Source: Stutzerimonas nosocomialis
GTDB lineage: Bacteria; Pseudomonadota; Gammaproteobacteria; Pseudomonadales; Pseudomonadaceae
Reading direction: 5' to 3'
Length of the DNA: 64,000 bases
NCBI RefSeq assembly: GCF_005876855.1
Contig: NZ_QLAE01000022.1
Coordinates: 1-64,000 of the forward strand
This document shows positions 26,610 through 36,197 of the stretch, in pieces. A model generated the notes under the pieces. The model made no database searches, was not told where the DNA came from, and was given only the letters and a program-made list of their open reading frames with translations. The stretch's first letter is position 1; every line of letters starts with the position of its first letter. The translations under genes were made by a program, and so were the position numbers.

Positions 26610-27818
26610 TCAGCGGCCGCCCGTGGCCGGCTCCGAGCGTTCGCTGCCCAGCTGCAGCCGGTCCGGCTGGCGTTTCTCGATGGCATGCTTGAGCAGCGCC
26701 GCGCTGCGAAAGATGCCGTGGGCGAATTTACCGTACGGCATGGTCAGAAAGAACGCCATCACCACGCCCAGGTGCACCGCGAGCAGGATCGCCATCGCCG
26801 CGGTGTCGCGCAGCGCCAGCAGCGCAAGGCCGGTGACGCTGATCAGCAGCAGCAGCGCGATGAAGGCGCGGTCCATCGGCCGCTGGGCCACATCGCCCTG
26901 GGCCGGGTCGCGGCGATAGCTCATCACCAACAGCCCCAGCGGCCCGATGATCAGCCCGATGCCGCCGGCCGTGCCGAGCATGACCGGCAGGCTGAAGAAC
27001 GGATACGGCGCTTCGGCCCCCAGCAGGTAGTGATACAGCGTGGCGACGCTGGTCGAGGCCAGGCAGAGCATGAAGCCGTAGAAGGTGAAGTGGTGGAAGC
27101 GCCGCCGCCACAGGGTGTAGCGGTCGCTCTCGTTGTTGCAGCCCTGCCCGTGACCGCCGTCGAGGTATTTGAGCTTGAGCACCGCGCCCGAGGCCTCCAG
27201 CGCCGCGGCCGTGCTGGCGCTTTCCCGCGCCTCGGCGGGGGTGATGCGCTTCCAGAAGCGCCGCACGCCGATGCCCAGCGCCAGCACGGCGAAGCCGAAC
27301 GCAGCGCCGAACATCAGCGCCAGGGTGTTGTGGGGGAACACCGCATAGAAGTCCCCGGCCAGACGCCCCGGCAACAGCGTGCCGTTGATCAGCATCGCCA
27401 GCAGCAGGAACAGCACCAGGCCCGCCGAGGTCGCCAGCGACAGGGTCAGCCCGTTGCGCCGGTAGAGGCCGCCGAGCGCCGCCGGCCAGGCGAAATCGGT
27501 GTAGGTGTCCAGCCGCACCTTGGCCAGCGATTGCGGCACGTTGACCGCGAACTCGTGGGGCGCGGCGTACTGGCAGGCATGCAGGCAGGCGCCGCAGTTG
27601 TGGCAGAGGTTGGCCAGGTAATGGATGTCGGCCTTGCCGAACTCCAGCCGCCGGGTCATCGCCGGGAACACCGCGCAGAAACCTTCGCAGTAACGGCAGG
27701 CGTTGCAGATGTGCATCTGCCGGTCGACTTCGGCCTCGTCGAGGTTGAGCAGGGAAATCAGCGGGTAGGGCTCGGCGGCGGCGCAGGTCTGCGCATCCAG
27801 GGGTTCATGCAGTTGCAT
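26610..27818 (-). CDS. tcuB: Tricarballylate utilization protein TcuB
   Basis: 402 aa. Two 4Fe-4S binding sets near the N-terminus ([11 protein letters not shown] at about 38-48 and [11 protein letters not shown] at about 72-82), then several membrane helices (about 125-400) of the cytochrome-b-like TcuB/CitB domain. It re-oxidises the FADH2 of TcuA and passes electrons to the respiratory chain. Its start overlaps the end of tcuA by 14 bp. Confidence 0.9.
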   Translation of the reverse strand: MQLHEPLDAQTCAAAEPYPLISLLNLDEAEVDRQMHICNACRYCEGFCAVFPAMTRRLEFGKADIHYLANLCHNCGACLHACQYAAPHEFAVNVPQSLAKVRLDTYTDFAWPAALGGLYRRNGLTLSLATSAGLVLFLLLAMLINGTLLPGRLAGDFYAVFPHNTLALMFGAAFGFAVLALGIGVRRFWKRITPAEARESASTAAALEASGAVLKLKYLDGGHGQGCNNESDRYTLWRRRFHHFTFYGFMLCLASTSVATLYHYLLGAEAPYPFFSLPVMLGTAGGIGLIIGPLGLLVMSYRRDPAQGDVAQRPMDRAFIALLLLISVTGLALLALRDTAAMAILLAVHLGVVMAFFLTMPYGKFAHGIFRSAALLKHAIEKRQPDRLQLGSERSEPATGGR

Positions 27819-29256
27819 GGCGTTGTCCTTCGCTCGAAAGAGTGGGATGGCGCGCGGCCTCGGCGGCGCGGCTGCCGGCGATGCGGCCGAACGCGGTGCC
27901 GATGCTCATGCCGACGCCGGCGGTATAGCCCTTGCCGAGCACGTTGCCGGCCATCATCTCGCCGGCGACGAAGAGGTTCGGGCTGGGCTGGCCGTCGAAG
28001 TGCACCGCCGCGTGTTCGTTGGTCTTGAGGCCCAGGTAGGTGAAGGTCACCCCCGGTTTCAGGGCATAGCCGTAGAACGGCGGCGTATCGAGCGGCCGGG
28101 CCCAGTGGGTCTTGGCCGGCGCCAGCCCCTCGGTGTGGCAGTCGTCGAGCTGGGTGTGATCGAAGGTGCCGACCCGGCAGGCGCGGTTGTAGGCCTCCAC
28201 GGTCCGGACGAAGGTTTCCTCGGGCAGCCCCAGCTGGCGCGCCAGTTCGTCGAGCGTGTGGGCGACGGTGCCGGGAAAGACCGGCGGCATGAAGCGGCCG
28301 ATGGCCTTCTGGTCGATGATCGAGTAGGCGATCTGCCCCGGCTGGCCGGCGACCAGGCGCCCCCAGATGGCGTAGCGCTTGGGCCAGAAGTCCTCGCCCT
28401 CGTCATAGAAACGCTCGCCCTCGCGGTTGACCACCACCCCCAGCGACACGCAGTCGATCCGCGTGCAGATGCCGCCGTCGTACAGCGGCGCACGGGCGTC
28501 GATGGCGACCATGTGCGCCTGGGTCGGGTCGCCGATGGCATCGGCGCCGGCCTCGAGCATGCTGCGCAGCAACACCCCGGTGTTGAAGCGGGTGCCACGG
28601 ATCAGGAAGTTGTCCGACGGCCACTCGCCGCGCTCGTTCTGGCCCCAGGCCTCGCGCAGCCACTCGCGGTTGGACTCGAACCCGCCGGCGGCCAGCACGC
28701 AGCTGCGGGCCTCGATGCGCTCGGCCGGCAGCCGGACCCCGTTCACCTCGCGGGCCGGGACCCGGGCGGCGACGAAGCGTCCGCCGTCGAGCTCGACCGA
28801 TTCGACCGGCGTGTCGTAGCGGATTTCGACCCCGAGCCGCTGCGCACTGCGGTAATAGGCGTTGACCAGCGCCTTGCCGCCGCCCATGAAGAAGGCGTTG
28901 GTGCGCGCCACGTGCAGGGCGCCGGAGAGCGGTGGCTGGAAGTGCACGCCATGCCGGCGCATCCAGTCGCGGCAGGAGGAGGACGCGCGGATAGCGATGC
29001 GCGCGAGCTTCTCGTCGGTGATGCCGCCGGTCACGCGCAGCAGGTCCTGCCAGAATTCTTCTTCGGGGTAAGCCTCGACCAGCACGTCCTGCGGGGCGTC
29101 GTGCATGCAACGCAGGTTGCGGGTGTGCTGGGAATTGCCGCCACGCCATTCGCGCGGCGAGGCTTCGAGCAGCAGCACGCTGGCCCCGGCCTCGCGCGCC
29201 ATCAGGGCCGCGCAGAGGGCGGCGTTGCCGCCGCCAATGACAAGCACATCGATCAT
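27805..29256 (-). CDS. tcuA: FAD-dependent tricarballylate dehydrogenase TcuA
   Basis: 483 aa. FAD-binding Rossmann motif [19 protein letters not shown] at residues 5-24, then a fumarate-reductase/succinate-dehydrogenase flavoprotein fold with the C-terminal [22 protein letters not shown] motif. Oxidises tricarballylate to cis-aconitate for the TCA cycle. First structural gene of tcuAB. A LysR-type box (29357-29371) lies about 100 bp upstream. Confidence 0.9.
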   Translation of the reverse strand: MIDVLVIGGGNAALCAALMAREAGASVLLLEASPREWRGGNSQHTRNLRCMHDAPQDVLVEAYPEEEFWQDLLRVTGGITDEKLARIAIRASSSCRDWMRRHGVHFQPPLSGALHVARTNAFFMGGGKALVNAYYRSAQRLGVEIRYDTPVESVELDGGRFVAARVPAREVNGVRLPAERIEARSCVLAAGGFESNREWLREAWGQNERGEWPSDNFLIRGTRFNTGVLLRSMLEAGADAIGDPTQAHMVAIDARAPLYDGGICTRIDCVSLGVVVNREGERFYDEGEDFWPKRYAIWGRLVAGQPGQIAYSIIDQKAIGRFMPPVFPGTVAHTLDELARQLGLPEETFVRTVEAYNRACRVGTFDHTQLDDCHTEGLAPAKTHWARPLDTPPFYGYALKPGVTFTYLGLKTNEHAAVHFDGQPSPNLFVAGEMMAGNVLGKGYTAGVGMSIGTAFGRIAGSRAAEAARHPTLSSEGQRHATA

Positions 29257-29356
29257 CGAGACTCCTCGTCAGCGGAGGCTTCGAGCGCCTCCTCGTCTGG
29301 GCGAGGACTTTAGGCAGCCGTCGGGAGGGCCGAAAGCGCCCGGCCTGGCTGGGGTG

Positions 29357-29371
29357 TTTAGTTTCGCTAAA
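29357..29371 (-). promoter_or_regulatory. LysR-type box upstream of tcuA, candidate TcuR site
   Basis: TTTAG-TTTCG-CTAAA, a perfect 5-5-5 dyad with T-N11-A form, overlapping the last codon of tcuR and lying about 100 bp before tcuA. A 13/15 match is found upstream of tctC at 31799-31813. Confidence 0.6.
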
Positions 29372-30320
29372 GGCTTTCCGCCTCGCCGCTTTCGTCCGCC
29401 TCGTGCAGGCGCGCGCCCGGCCAGCGTCCCTGGCGCACCAGGCTGCGCGCCACGTCGAGGATCACCACCCGCGCGGCCAGCGCCGCCGGCGAGAGTTCGT
29501 CGTCGCTGAGCGTCACCAGCAGGTTGCGCCGTGCGACATCGCTGTCCTCGATCTGCGCCACCACCAGCCCCGTCTCGCCGGAACGCGCCGCAGCGGCGCC
29601 CGGCTGGATGGTGGCGGCGTAACCGGCCCGCACCGTCTCCATCAGCAGCGCCAGCCCGTCCACTTCCATGACGATGTTCGGCTCGATGCCGAAGCGCTCG
29701 AAGGTCGCCATCAGGGTACTGCGCAGGCCGTGCTGCGGGTTGGGCAGCACCAGGGGCAGCCGCCCGAGTTCGGCCAGCCGCACGCTCTTGCCGAGCGGCG
29801 CGCCGGCCAGCGACGGCGGCGCGATGACGAAGAGCTTTTCATCGAGCAGGGGCTGCACGTTCCAGCGCTTGCCGGTGTCGGCCTGGAACAGGATCGCCAG
29901 GTCGAGCTGGCGCGCATTGAGCTGGTTGGCGAGGTAGCCCGACAGCATTTCCACCAGATGCAGTTGAATGTCGGGGTAGCGCTGGCGCATCGCCTCGATC
30001 AGCGGCAGCGCCAGCACCGAAGCGGTGGTCGGCGGCAGCCCGACGCTGACGTAACCACTCATGCGCCCCCGCTGCGCCGCCTGGATGGCGTTCTCCGCCT
30101 GGCGCAGGGTGAGCTGGGCATGGTGCTGGAAGGCGATGCCCGCGCTGGTCAGCACCACGCCGGTGCTGGTGCGGCTGAGCAGCCGGGTGCTGAGTTCGCT
30201 TTCGAGCTTGCTGATCTGCTGGCTCAGGGCCGAGGTGCCGATCCCCAGCTCCAGCGCGGCACGGCCGAGACTCTTGTGTTCGACCGCGGAGAGAAAATAG
30301 CGTAACTGCCTCAGTTCCAT
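29367..30320 (-). CDS. tcuR: LysR family regulator of tricarballylate use (TcuR-like)
   Basis: 317 aa. HTH at about 1-60 (LRYFLSAVEHKSLGRAALELGIGTSALSQQI in pieces), effector domain from about 90 (GLPPTTASVLALPLIEAM). It lies immediately upstream of tcuAB on the same strand, as in other tcu loci, and is named by that context. Two near-identical dyads at 29357 and 31799 are its likely targets. Confidence 0.8.
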   Translation of the reverse strand: MELRQLRYFLSAVEHKSLGRAALELGIGTSALSQQISKLESELSTRLLSRTSTGVVLTSAGIAFQHHAQLTLRQAENAIQAAQRGRMSGYVSVGLPPTTASVLALPLIEAMRQRYPDIQLHLVEMLSGYLANQLNARQLDLAILFQADTGKRWNVQPLLDEKLFVIAPPSLAGAPLGKSVRLAELGRLPLVLPNPQHGLRSTLMATFERFGIEPNIVMEVDGLALLMETVRAGYAATIQPGAAAARSGETGLVVAQIEDSDVARRNLLVTLSDDELSPAALAARVVILDVARSLVRQGRWPGARLHEADESGEAESL

Positions 30321-30656
30321 CGGGACCCGATCCTTCTACTGGCCTGTGACCGAGCCGGCGCGGCGCGGATGAACAAGCCTAAGCGACCGTCGGGCTCTTG
30401 TGGAAACCACTGCAGGCCTGGGTGATCACGGCCTGATCGGGGACAGACGGAACCGGGGGACAGGGCTGTGACCGGCGCAAGCTCTCTCCCAGAGCCGGCC
30501 GCCCCTCTCCCTGCCAGCCCGCACACCCGTGGGAGTTGCGTAGGGTGGATGGCGCTCTTTCCATCCACCGTCCCGTCGAAAAATGGTGGATCGGTGAAGC
30601 GTGATCCACCCTACGAAACTGCCAACGGCACACCCGTGGCAGCCCGATCGGCCCCG
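30321..30656. other. 336-bp gap between tctC and tcuR with a dispersed repeat
   Basis: A GTAGGGTGGAT...ATCCACCCTAC repeat copy occupies 30540-30614, with the internal ATCCACC/GGTGGAT pair. The rest shows no coding region or convincing promoter or terminator. Confidence 0.7.
30540..30614. repeat. GTAGGGTGGAT-family repeat copy
   Basis: Same arrangement as the units at 17-89 and 148-220: outer arms GTAGGGTGGAT and ATCCACCCTAC with an inner CATCCACC...GGTGGATC pair. Confidence 0.8.
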
Positions 30657-31637
30657 CTATTGCTGCTGCACCAGCCCGAACTCGCTGGCCAGCGACTTGT
30701 ATTGCTCGACCTGCTTGTACACGTACGCCTGCAGGTCCTCGCCGGTGAGCGCGAGGGGCAGCAGGTCGCGCTGCTCGCGCATCTTTGCGAATGTGTCGTC
30801 GGCCAGCAGGGCATCGAACTGCTGCTTCCACCAGGCATAGTCCTCGTCGCTGACGTCAGGCCCCAAGTAGAAGCCCCGCGCGATCGGCCAGGTGACATCG
30901 AACCCCTGCTCCCTGGCGGTCGGCAGTTCGCCGAGCTTGCCCGGCAGGCGCTCGTCGGAGAGCACCGCCAGCACCCGCACCTTGCCGGCTTCGAGCTGCG
31001 CGGTCGCTTCGCCGATGCCGCTGGTGATGACCTGGACATGCCCGCCGAGCAGCGCGGTCATCGGTTCGCCACCGCCTTCGAAGGCCACGTAGCGAAGCGT
31101 CTTGGGATCGACGCCCGCCGCGCGGGCGACCAGCGCGGCCTGCATCCAGTCCTGGCTGCCGACGGTGCCGCCGGCGCCGATCACCGTACCGGTCGGGTCC
31201 TTGCGCAGGGCATCGATGAGGTCGTCGAAATCCTTGAGCGGCGAGTCCTCGCGCACCGTGATCGCACCGTAGTCCGTGCCGATCGCGGCCAGCCAGCGCA
31301 CCGCTTTCTCGTCATAGCGGCCGAACTTGCCCTGGGCGAGGTTGAGCAGCGAGCCGCTGGACCAGGCGGTGAGCGTGCCGGGCTCGCCGGGGCGCTGCGC
31401 GACGATGGCGTTGTAAGCCACCGCGCCGATGCCGCCGGGCATGTAGGTCACGCGCATCGGCGCCTTGAGCAGGCCGGTGTCGTGCAGGCCCCCCTGGGCC
31501 AGCTTGCAGGTGATGTCGAAGCCGCCGCCGGGTTTGGCCGGCGCCAGGCACTCGGGGCGCTTGGGTTCGGCCATCAGCTGGGTACAGAGCAACAGGCCTG
31601 AAGCGGCCAGGGCAATCCGGGTGATGCGAGTGCTCAT
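30657..31637 (-). CDS. tctC: TctC/Bug-type tricarboxylate-binding periplasmic protein
   Basis: 326 aa. Signal peptide about 1-24 (cleavage after QLMA|E), then the Bug/TctC fold with PAKPGGGFDITCKL and VTYMPGGIGAVAYN. Start 31637 follows AGGAG. It binds citrate, tricarballylate or a similar acid for a TctAB tripartite transporter. No tctA or tctB gene is present in the window, so the membrane part must be elsewhere or the protein works otherwise. It is placed with tcuRAB by a shared upstream box (31799-31813). Confidence 0.85.
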   Translation of the reverse strand: MSTRITRIALAASGLLLCTQLMAEPKRPECLAPAKPGGGFDITCKLAQGGLHDTGLLKAPMRVTYMPGGIGAVAYNAIVAQRPGEPGTLTAWSSGSLLNLAQGKFGRYDEKAVRWLAAIGTDYGAITVREDSPLKDFDDLIDALRKDPTGTVIGAGGTVGSQDWMQAALVARAAGVDPKTLRYVAFEGGGEPMTALLGGHVQVITSGIGEATAQLEAGKVRVLAVLSDERLPGKLGELPTAREQGFDVTWPIARGFYLGPDVSDEDYAWWKQQFDALLADDTFAKMREQRDLLPLALTGEDLQAYVYKQVEQYKSLASEFGLVQQQ

Positions 31638-31798
31638 GCAGTTCTCCTGTGGAGTCTTGTTGTGATCAGGCATCGCCTGCCGGCAGCGGTCATTGGCCGG
31701 GCCGATGGAAGGCAGCAGGCGCCACCCGCAGCGAAGCGGGTCTGGAGAACATACGGACCGAGGGGCGTGGCTCGATAGACCCCATCGGGCATGGGGTC

Positions 31799-31813
31799 TT
31801 CAGTTTTGCTAAA
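31799..31813 (-). promoter_or_regulatory. Second candidate TcuR box, upstream of tctC
   Basis: TTCAG-TTTTG-CTAAA matches 13 of 15 bases of the box at 29357-29371, and both are followed by GGC. It lies about 160 bp before the tctC start in the 185-bp gap after phhR. That gap shows nothing else except a weak ACAACAAGA stretch near the tctC start. Confidence 0.6.
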
Positions 31814-31822
31814 GGCGCGCGA

Positions 31823-33376
31823 TCATTTTTCGGCGCGGATGCCGTACTCGCGCAGTTTGTTGGCGATGGTGGTATGGGAAACCCCCAGGCGCTTGCCCAG
31901 CTGGCGGCTGCTGGGGAAACGGGCGAACAGCTCTTCGAGCACGGCCTTCTCGAAACGTCCGAGGATGGCGTCCAGGTCGCCCTCCAGCGAGAAGTCGCCC
32001 AGCGGCTGGGGCGCGCCATAGTCGGGCAGACGGATATGCTCGGGCCGCACCTCGCCTTCGCACAGCGACACGGCCTGGAACAGGGTGTTCTCCAGTTGGC
32101 GCACGTTGCCCGGCCAGTGATAGCCGGCCAGCCGCGCCAGCGCCTGCGGCGCCAGCCGCGGCAGCGGGCAGCCGATCTGCCGGCTGGCCTGGTCGAGAAA
32201 GTGGGCCACCAGAGGCTCCAGACCATCCATGCATTCGCGCAGCGGCGGGATGTGCAGCGAAAGCACGTTGAGCCGGTGGTAGAGGTCCTGGCGGAATTCG
32301 CCGCGCGCGCAGAGTTCGGACAGATCGACCTGGGTCGCGCAGATCACTCGCACGTCGAGGTAGACCTCCTCGTCGCTGCCGACCCGGCGGAAACAGCCGT
32401 TCTGCAGGAAGCGCACCAGCTTGGCCTGCAGCCGGGTGCTCATCTCCCCTACCCCGTCGAGAAACAGGGTGCCGCCGGCGGTCAGCTCCAGCAGCCCGAG
32501 CTTGCCCTCCGGACGCGCGCCCTCGAAGGCGCCCGGGCCGTAGCCGAACAGTTCGGTCTCGGCCATCGACTCGGGCAAGCCGGCACAGTTGAGCGCCATG
32601 AACGGCGACTGCCCGCGCGGGCTGGACAGGTGGCAGGCGCGCGCCAGCAGCTCCTTGCCGGTGCCGGTTTCGCCCTCGATCAGCAGCGGCGCGTCGAGCG
32701 GCGCCATGCGCCGGGCCTCGCGCACCACGGCGGCCATCACCTTCGAACTCTGGAAGATGCTGTCGAAGCCACGCAGCTCCTGCTTGCGTACGTTGTAGAT
32801 GCGCTCGCCAACGCGGTCGGCGCGGTGCAGGGTGAGCACCGCGCCGGCCAGGGCCTCGCTGTCGTCGTGTTCCGATTGCAGCGGCGCGATGTCGGCGAGG
32901 AACACGTCGCCCTTGATGGTCACCCGCAGGCCGTTGATCCGCGCGCGGTTGGCCCGCACCAGCTCGGGCAGGTCGAAATCCTCGGCGTAGCGCGACAGGC
33001 TCATGCCGGGCACCTCGTCGACCCGGACGCCCAGCAGCTGCGCCGCGGCCCGGTTGGCCGCGACGATGCCGCCGGCCATGTCGATCGACAGCACCGGGAA
33101 CTCCAGCGCGCCGAGCAGCGCGTTGAGTTCCAGGTGATGGCGCTCGCTGGGCATCAGCGACACCCGCTTGACCTCGAACACGCCAGGCAGCGCCTCCATC
33201 TTCGGCCGCAGCGCCTGCAGCTGGAGGTTCATCAGGTTCGGGCACAGAAGGTAGACGGCATTGCCATGTTCGCCGCCGACTTCGCCACGGGCGACGTTGA
33301 TGCCGTAGTCGACGAGCAGGTTGAGCATGTCGCGCAGGATGCCGACACGGTTCTGGCAGAGGATCTTGATGCGCAT
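31823..33376 (-). CDS. phhR: Transcriptional regulator PhhR (TyrR family)
   Basis: 517 aa. An N-terminal ACT domain (about 1-72, IKILCQNRVGILRDML) senses aromatic amino acids, then a PAS domain (about 85-150), an AAA+ domain with Walker A GETGTGKE (235-242) and the loop GAFEGA (282-287), and a C-terminal TyrR-type HTH (RQLGKRLGVSHTTIANKLREYG). Start MRIKILCQNR at 33376. Activates Phe/Tyr catabolism. Divergent from phhABC over a gap with a perfect 6-6-6 dyad, and its own leader has an AACAACAA motif. Confidence 0.9.
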   Translation of the reverse strand: MRIKILCQNRVGILRDMLNLLVDYGINVARGEVGGEHGNAVYLLCPNLMNLQLQALRPKMEALPGVFEVKRVSLMPSERHHLELNALLGALEFPVLSIDMAGGIVAANRAAAQLLGVRVDEVPGMSLSRYAEDFDLPELVRANRARINGLRVTIKGDVFLADIAPLQSEHDDSEALAGAVLTLHRADRVGERIYNVRKQELRGFDSIFQSSKVMAAVVREARRMAPLDAPLLIEGETGTGKELLARACHLSSPRGQSPFMALNCAGLPESMAETELFGYGPGAFEGARPEGKLGLLELTAGGTLFLDGVGEMSTRLQAKLVRFLQNGCFRRVGSDEEVYLDVRVICATQVDLSELCARGEFRQDLYHRLNVLSLHIPPLRECMDGLEPLVAHFLDQASRQIGCPLPRLAPQALARLAGYHWPGNVRQLENTLFQAVSLCEGEVRPEHIRLPDYGAPQPLGDFSLEGDLDAILGRFEKAVLEELFARFPSSRQLGKRLGVSHTTIANKLREYGIRAEK

Positions 33377-33393
33377 GGAAGGCACGGCCCTGA

Positions 33394-33401
33394 TTGTTGT
33401 T
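33394..33401 (-). promoter_or_regulatory. A-rich AAnAAnAA motif in the phhR leader
   Basis: AACAACAA in the sense strand of phhR, 18 bases before its start. Matches the Hfq/Crc catabolite-repression motif of pseudomonads. Confidence 0.5.
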
Positions 33402-33435
33402 ATGGGGCAGGTGCGGCGTGGGCGCCGCATTTGTT

Positions 33436-33453
33436 CGTCAAGATTATTTGACG
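33436..33453. promoter_or_regulatory. Candidate PhhR operator between phhR and phhA
   Basis: CGTCAA-N6-TTGACG, a perfect dyad with 6-6-6 geometry, the same spacing as TyrR boxes (TGTAAA-N6-TTTACA). It lies 60 bp before phhR and 174 bp before phhA. I found no good sigma-54 promoter for phhA here. Confidence 0.5.
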
Positions 33454-33626
33454 CCTTCGAGCTTGAACAGGCCGCAGCGGTGGGGCAACGGCCCATTCGT
33501 CAGCAATTGTTTACGCCCACGGCGAATCCGGCGCGCCGACAGCGATTTCGCGACGCTCCACGCGCGCGCGAGGTCGGGGTATTGATGGCACACAACAACG
33601 ACAAGACGCCTCAGCCAGGAGGACCG

Positions 33627-34412
33627 ATGAAAACCACGAAATACGTCGCCCGCGAACCGGACGCCGAGGGCCACATCGCCTATGGCGCCGAGGAAGATGC
33701 CGTCTGGCAGACGCTGATCGAGCGCCAGCTCAAGCTGCTCGACGGCCGCGCCTGCGATGAGTACCTGGACGGCCTCGCCCGCCTCGATTTGCCGCGCACG
33801 CGCATCCCGCAGCTCAGCGAGATCAACCAGGTGCTCGGGCAGGCCACCGGCTGGCAGGTCGAGCGCGTCCCGGCGCTGATTCCGTTCCAGACCTTCTTCG
33901 AGCTGCTGGCGAGCAAGCGCTTTCCGGTCGCCACCTTCATCCGCACGCCCGAGGAGCTGGACTACCTGCAGGAGCCGGACATCTTCCACGAGATCTTCGG
34001 TCACTGCCCGCTGCTGACCAACCCCTGGTTCGCCGAGTTCACCCACACCTACGGCCGGCTCGGCCTGGCGGCGAGCAAGGAGCAGCGCGTCTACCTGGCA
34101 CGGCTGTACTGGATGACCATCGAATTCGGCCTGGTCGACACCCCGGCCGGTCGGCGCATCTACGGCGGCGGTATTCTCTCCTCGCCCAAGGAGACGCTCT
34201 ACTGCCTGTCCGACACCCCCGAGCACCAGCCCTTCGACGCGCTCGAGGCGATGCGCACGCCCTATCGCATCGACATCCTGCAGCCCCTGTACTTCGTGCT
34301 GCCGGACCTGCATGCACTGTTCGATCTGGCGCAGCAGGACATCATGGCCCTGGTCGAACGCGCCCGGGCGCTGGGCCTGCATGCGCCGAAGTTTCCGCCC
34401 AGGGCGGCGTAG
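33627..34412 (+). CDS. phhA: Phenylalanine-4-hydroxylase PhhA
   Basis: 261 aa, as in other pseudomonads. Iron ligands His121 and His126 in FHEIFGH and Glu166 in TIEFGL; the pterin region is FIRTPEELDY. Converts Phe to Tyr with tetrahydrobiopterin or an analogue. Start 33627 after AGGAGG (33617-33622). The stop codon TAG is formed by the first bases of a dispersed repeat (GCGTAGGGTGGAT), so the C-terminus may have been set by insertion of that repeat. First gene of phhABC. Confidence 0.95.
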   Translation: MKTTKYVAREPDAEGHIAYGAEEDAVWQTLIERQLKLLDGRACDEYLDGLARLDLPRTRIPQLSEINQVLGQATGWQVERVPALIPFQTFFELLASKRFPVATFIRTPEELDYLQEPDIFHEIFGHCPLLTNPWFAEFTHTYGRLGLAASKEQRVYLARLYWMTIEFGLVDTPAGRRIYGGGILSSPKETLYCLSDTPEHQPFDALEAMRTPYRIDILQPLYFVLPDLHALFDLAQQDIMALVERARALGLHAPKFPPRAA

Positions 34413-34498
34413 GGTGGATAACGCCGAAGGCTTGTCCACGCGTTACTCAGGCCGCCGAAACCGATACGTGGAAAACGCTGCGCGGTTTTCCACCCTAC
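34409..34498. repeat. GTAGGGTGGA-family repeat between phhA and phhB
   Basis: It begins in the phhA stop codon (GTAGGGTGGATAA) and ends GTTTTCCACCCTAC, with inner GTCCACGCGT/ACGTGGA arms. It separates phhA and phhB by 120 bp inside the operon. Confidence 0.75.
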
Positions 34499-34532
34499 CC
34501 TTACCCAACCGCATTCTCGACAAGGACCGACC

Positions 34533-34889
34533 ATGACCGCTCTGAACCAAGCCCACTGCGAAGCCTGCCGCGCCGACGCCCCCCAGGTGTCCGACGAGGA
34601 ACTGGCGCAGCTGATCAAGGAAATCCCGGACTGGAACATCGAGACCCGCGACGGTCATCTGGAGCTGGAGAAGACCTTCCTGTTCAAGAACTTCCGCCAT
34701 GCGCTGGCCTTCACCAACGCCGTCGGCGAGATCGCCGAGGCCGAGGGCCATCACCCCGGCCTGCTCACCGAATGGGGCAAGGTCACGGTGACCTGGTGGA
34801 GCCACTCGATCAAGGGCCTGCACCGCAACGACTTCATCATGGCGGCACGCACCGACCAGGTCGCGGCCCGCGCGGAGGGACGCAAGTGA
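34533..34889 (+). CDS. phhB: Pterin-4a-carbinolamine dehydratase PhhB
   Basis: 118 aa, the standard length. Catalytic His pair in EGHHPGL (73-74) and His91 in WWSHSIKGL. Regenerates the pterin cofactor after each PhhA turnover. Its stop codon overlaps the phhC GTG start (GTGA), so phhB and phhC are translationally coupled. Confidence 0.95.
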   Translation: MTALNQAHCEACRADAPQVSDEELAQLIKEIPDWNIETRDGHLELEKTFLFKNFRHALAFTNAVGEIAEAEGHHPGLLTEWGKVTVTWWSHSIKGLHRNDFIMAARTDQVAARAEGRK

Positions 34890-36085
34890 AGCACTTCGGC
34901 CAGGTCACGCGGGTCCCGGGCGACCCGATTCTCGGCTTGCTGGAGCAGTTTCGCGCCGACCCGAACCCGACCAGGCTCGACCTCGGGGTCGGCGTCTACA
35001 AGGATGCCGCCGGGCGCACCCCCGTCCCCCGGGCGGTGAAGCTTGCCGAGCAGCGCCTCGGTGACAGCGAGCAGACCAAGACCTACGTCGGCGGCCATGG
35101 CGATCCGCTGTTCGCCGAGGGTCTGCTGCGCCTGGTGCTGGGTCAGGAATCGACCGTGCTCGGCGCCGGCCGTGCCGGCTGCACCCAGGCGCCGGGCGGC
35201 ACCGGCGCGCTGCGTCTGGCCGGCGAGTTCATCGCCCGCTGTCTGCCGGGACGAGCCATCTGGCTGAGCCAGCCGACCTGGCCGATCCACGAAACCCTGT
35301 TCGCCGCCGCCGGCCTTGAGGTTCGCCACTACCCCTACGTCGGCACCGACAACCGCCTCGACGTCGAGGGCATGCTCGCCCAGCTCGCACGCATCCCGGC
35401 GGGCGACGTGGTGCTGCTGCACGCCTGCTGCCACAACCCGACCGGCTTCGACCTGAGCCCCGACGACTGGCGCCAGGTGCTGGAGGTGGTGCGCGCCCGC
35501 GAACTGCTGCCGCTGTTCGACTTCGCCTATCAGGGCTTCGGTGATGGCCTGGAGCAGGACGCCTGGGCGGTGCGGCTGTTCAGCGAGGCCTTGCCCGAGG
35601 TGCTGGTCACCAGCTCGTGCTCGAAGAATTTCGGCCTCTACCGCGAACGCACCGGTGCCCTGATCGCCATCGCGGCCGACGCCGGGAGCCTGCTGGACGT
35701 GCGCAGCCAGCTGGCCGCCCATGCCCGCAACCTGTGGTCGACGCCGCCGTCCCACGGCGCCGCGGTGGTCGGCCTGATCCTCGCCGACGACACCCTGCGC
35801 GGCTGCTGGCACAACGAGCTGGACGGCATGCGCAGGCGCATCGCCGGGCTGCGCACCGGCCTGGTCGAGGCCCTCGGCGCCCATGGCCTGGCCCAGCGCT
35901 TCGCGCACATCGCCGAGCAGCGCGGGATGTTTTCCTACACCGGACTCGGCGCCGCCCAGGTGCTGCGCCTGCGCGCCGAGGATGGGGTCTACCTGCTGGA
36001 AACCGGGCGGGCCAACGTCGCCGGGCTCGATGCCGAACGCCTCGACCAGCTGGCCGCGGCGATTGCCCGGGTGGTCGCCGACTGA
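34886..36085 (+). CDS. phhC: Aromatic amino acid aminotransferase PhhC
   Basis: 399 aa from the GTG at 34886, which follows GGAGGG (34874-34879) and overlaps the phhB stop. Class I aminotransferase: the PLP Lys is residue 247 in [15 protein letters not shown], with NPTGFD near 184 and the substrate Arg near the C-terminus. Transfers the amino group of Tyr (or Phe) to 2-oxoglutarate, giving 4-hydroxyphenylpyruvate for Hpd. An 8-bp hairpin follows. Confidence 0.95.
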   Translation: MKHFGQVTRVPGDPILGLLEQFRADPNPTRLDLGVGVYKDAAGRTPVPRAVKLAEQRLGDSEQTKTYVGGHGDPLFAEGLLRLVLGQESTVLGAGRAGCTQAPGGTGALRLAGEFIARCLPGRAIWLSQPTWPIHETLFAAAGLEVRHYPYVGTDNRLDVEGMLAQLARIPAGDVVLLHACCHNPTGFDLSPDDWRQVLEVVRARELLPLFDFAYQGFGDGLEQDAWAVRLFSEALPEVLVTSSCSKNFGLYRERTGALIAIAADAGSLLDVRSQLAAHARNLWSTPPSHGAAVVGLILADDTLRGCWHNELDGMRRRIAGLRTGLVEALGAHGLAQRFAHIAEQRGMFSYTGLGAAQVLRLRAEDGVYLLETGRANVAGLDAERLDQLAAAIARVVAD

Positions 36086-36090
36086 TCCCG

Positions 36091-36115
36091 GCCAGCGCGG
36101 CCCCGCTGCGCTGGC
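36091..36115 (+). repeat. Hairpin after phhC
   Basis: GCCAGCGC (36091-36098) pairs with GCGCTGGC (36108-36115) across a 9-base loop. No T-run follows, so it is more likely an mRNA-end stabiliser or factor-dependent end than an intrinsic terminator. Confidence 0.45.
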
Positions 36116-36197
36116 TGCACGTTCATCGGGCGGGCAGAACTTGTGCCGCGCCGCGCTCTTCTACTGCACGAGATTCCTCGCGCGGTGCGAGGGCGCG

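Noticed and set aside
33377-33626. Sigma-54 promoter for phhA
   Set aside because: Every GG-N10-GC pair I found in the gap had poor -24 and -12 matches (for example at 33479 and 33521).
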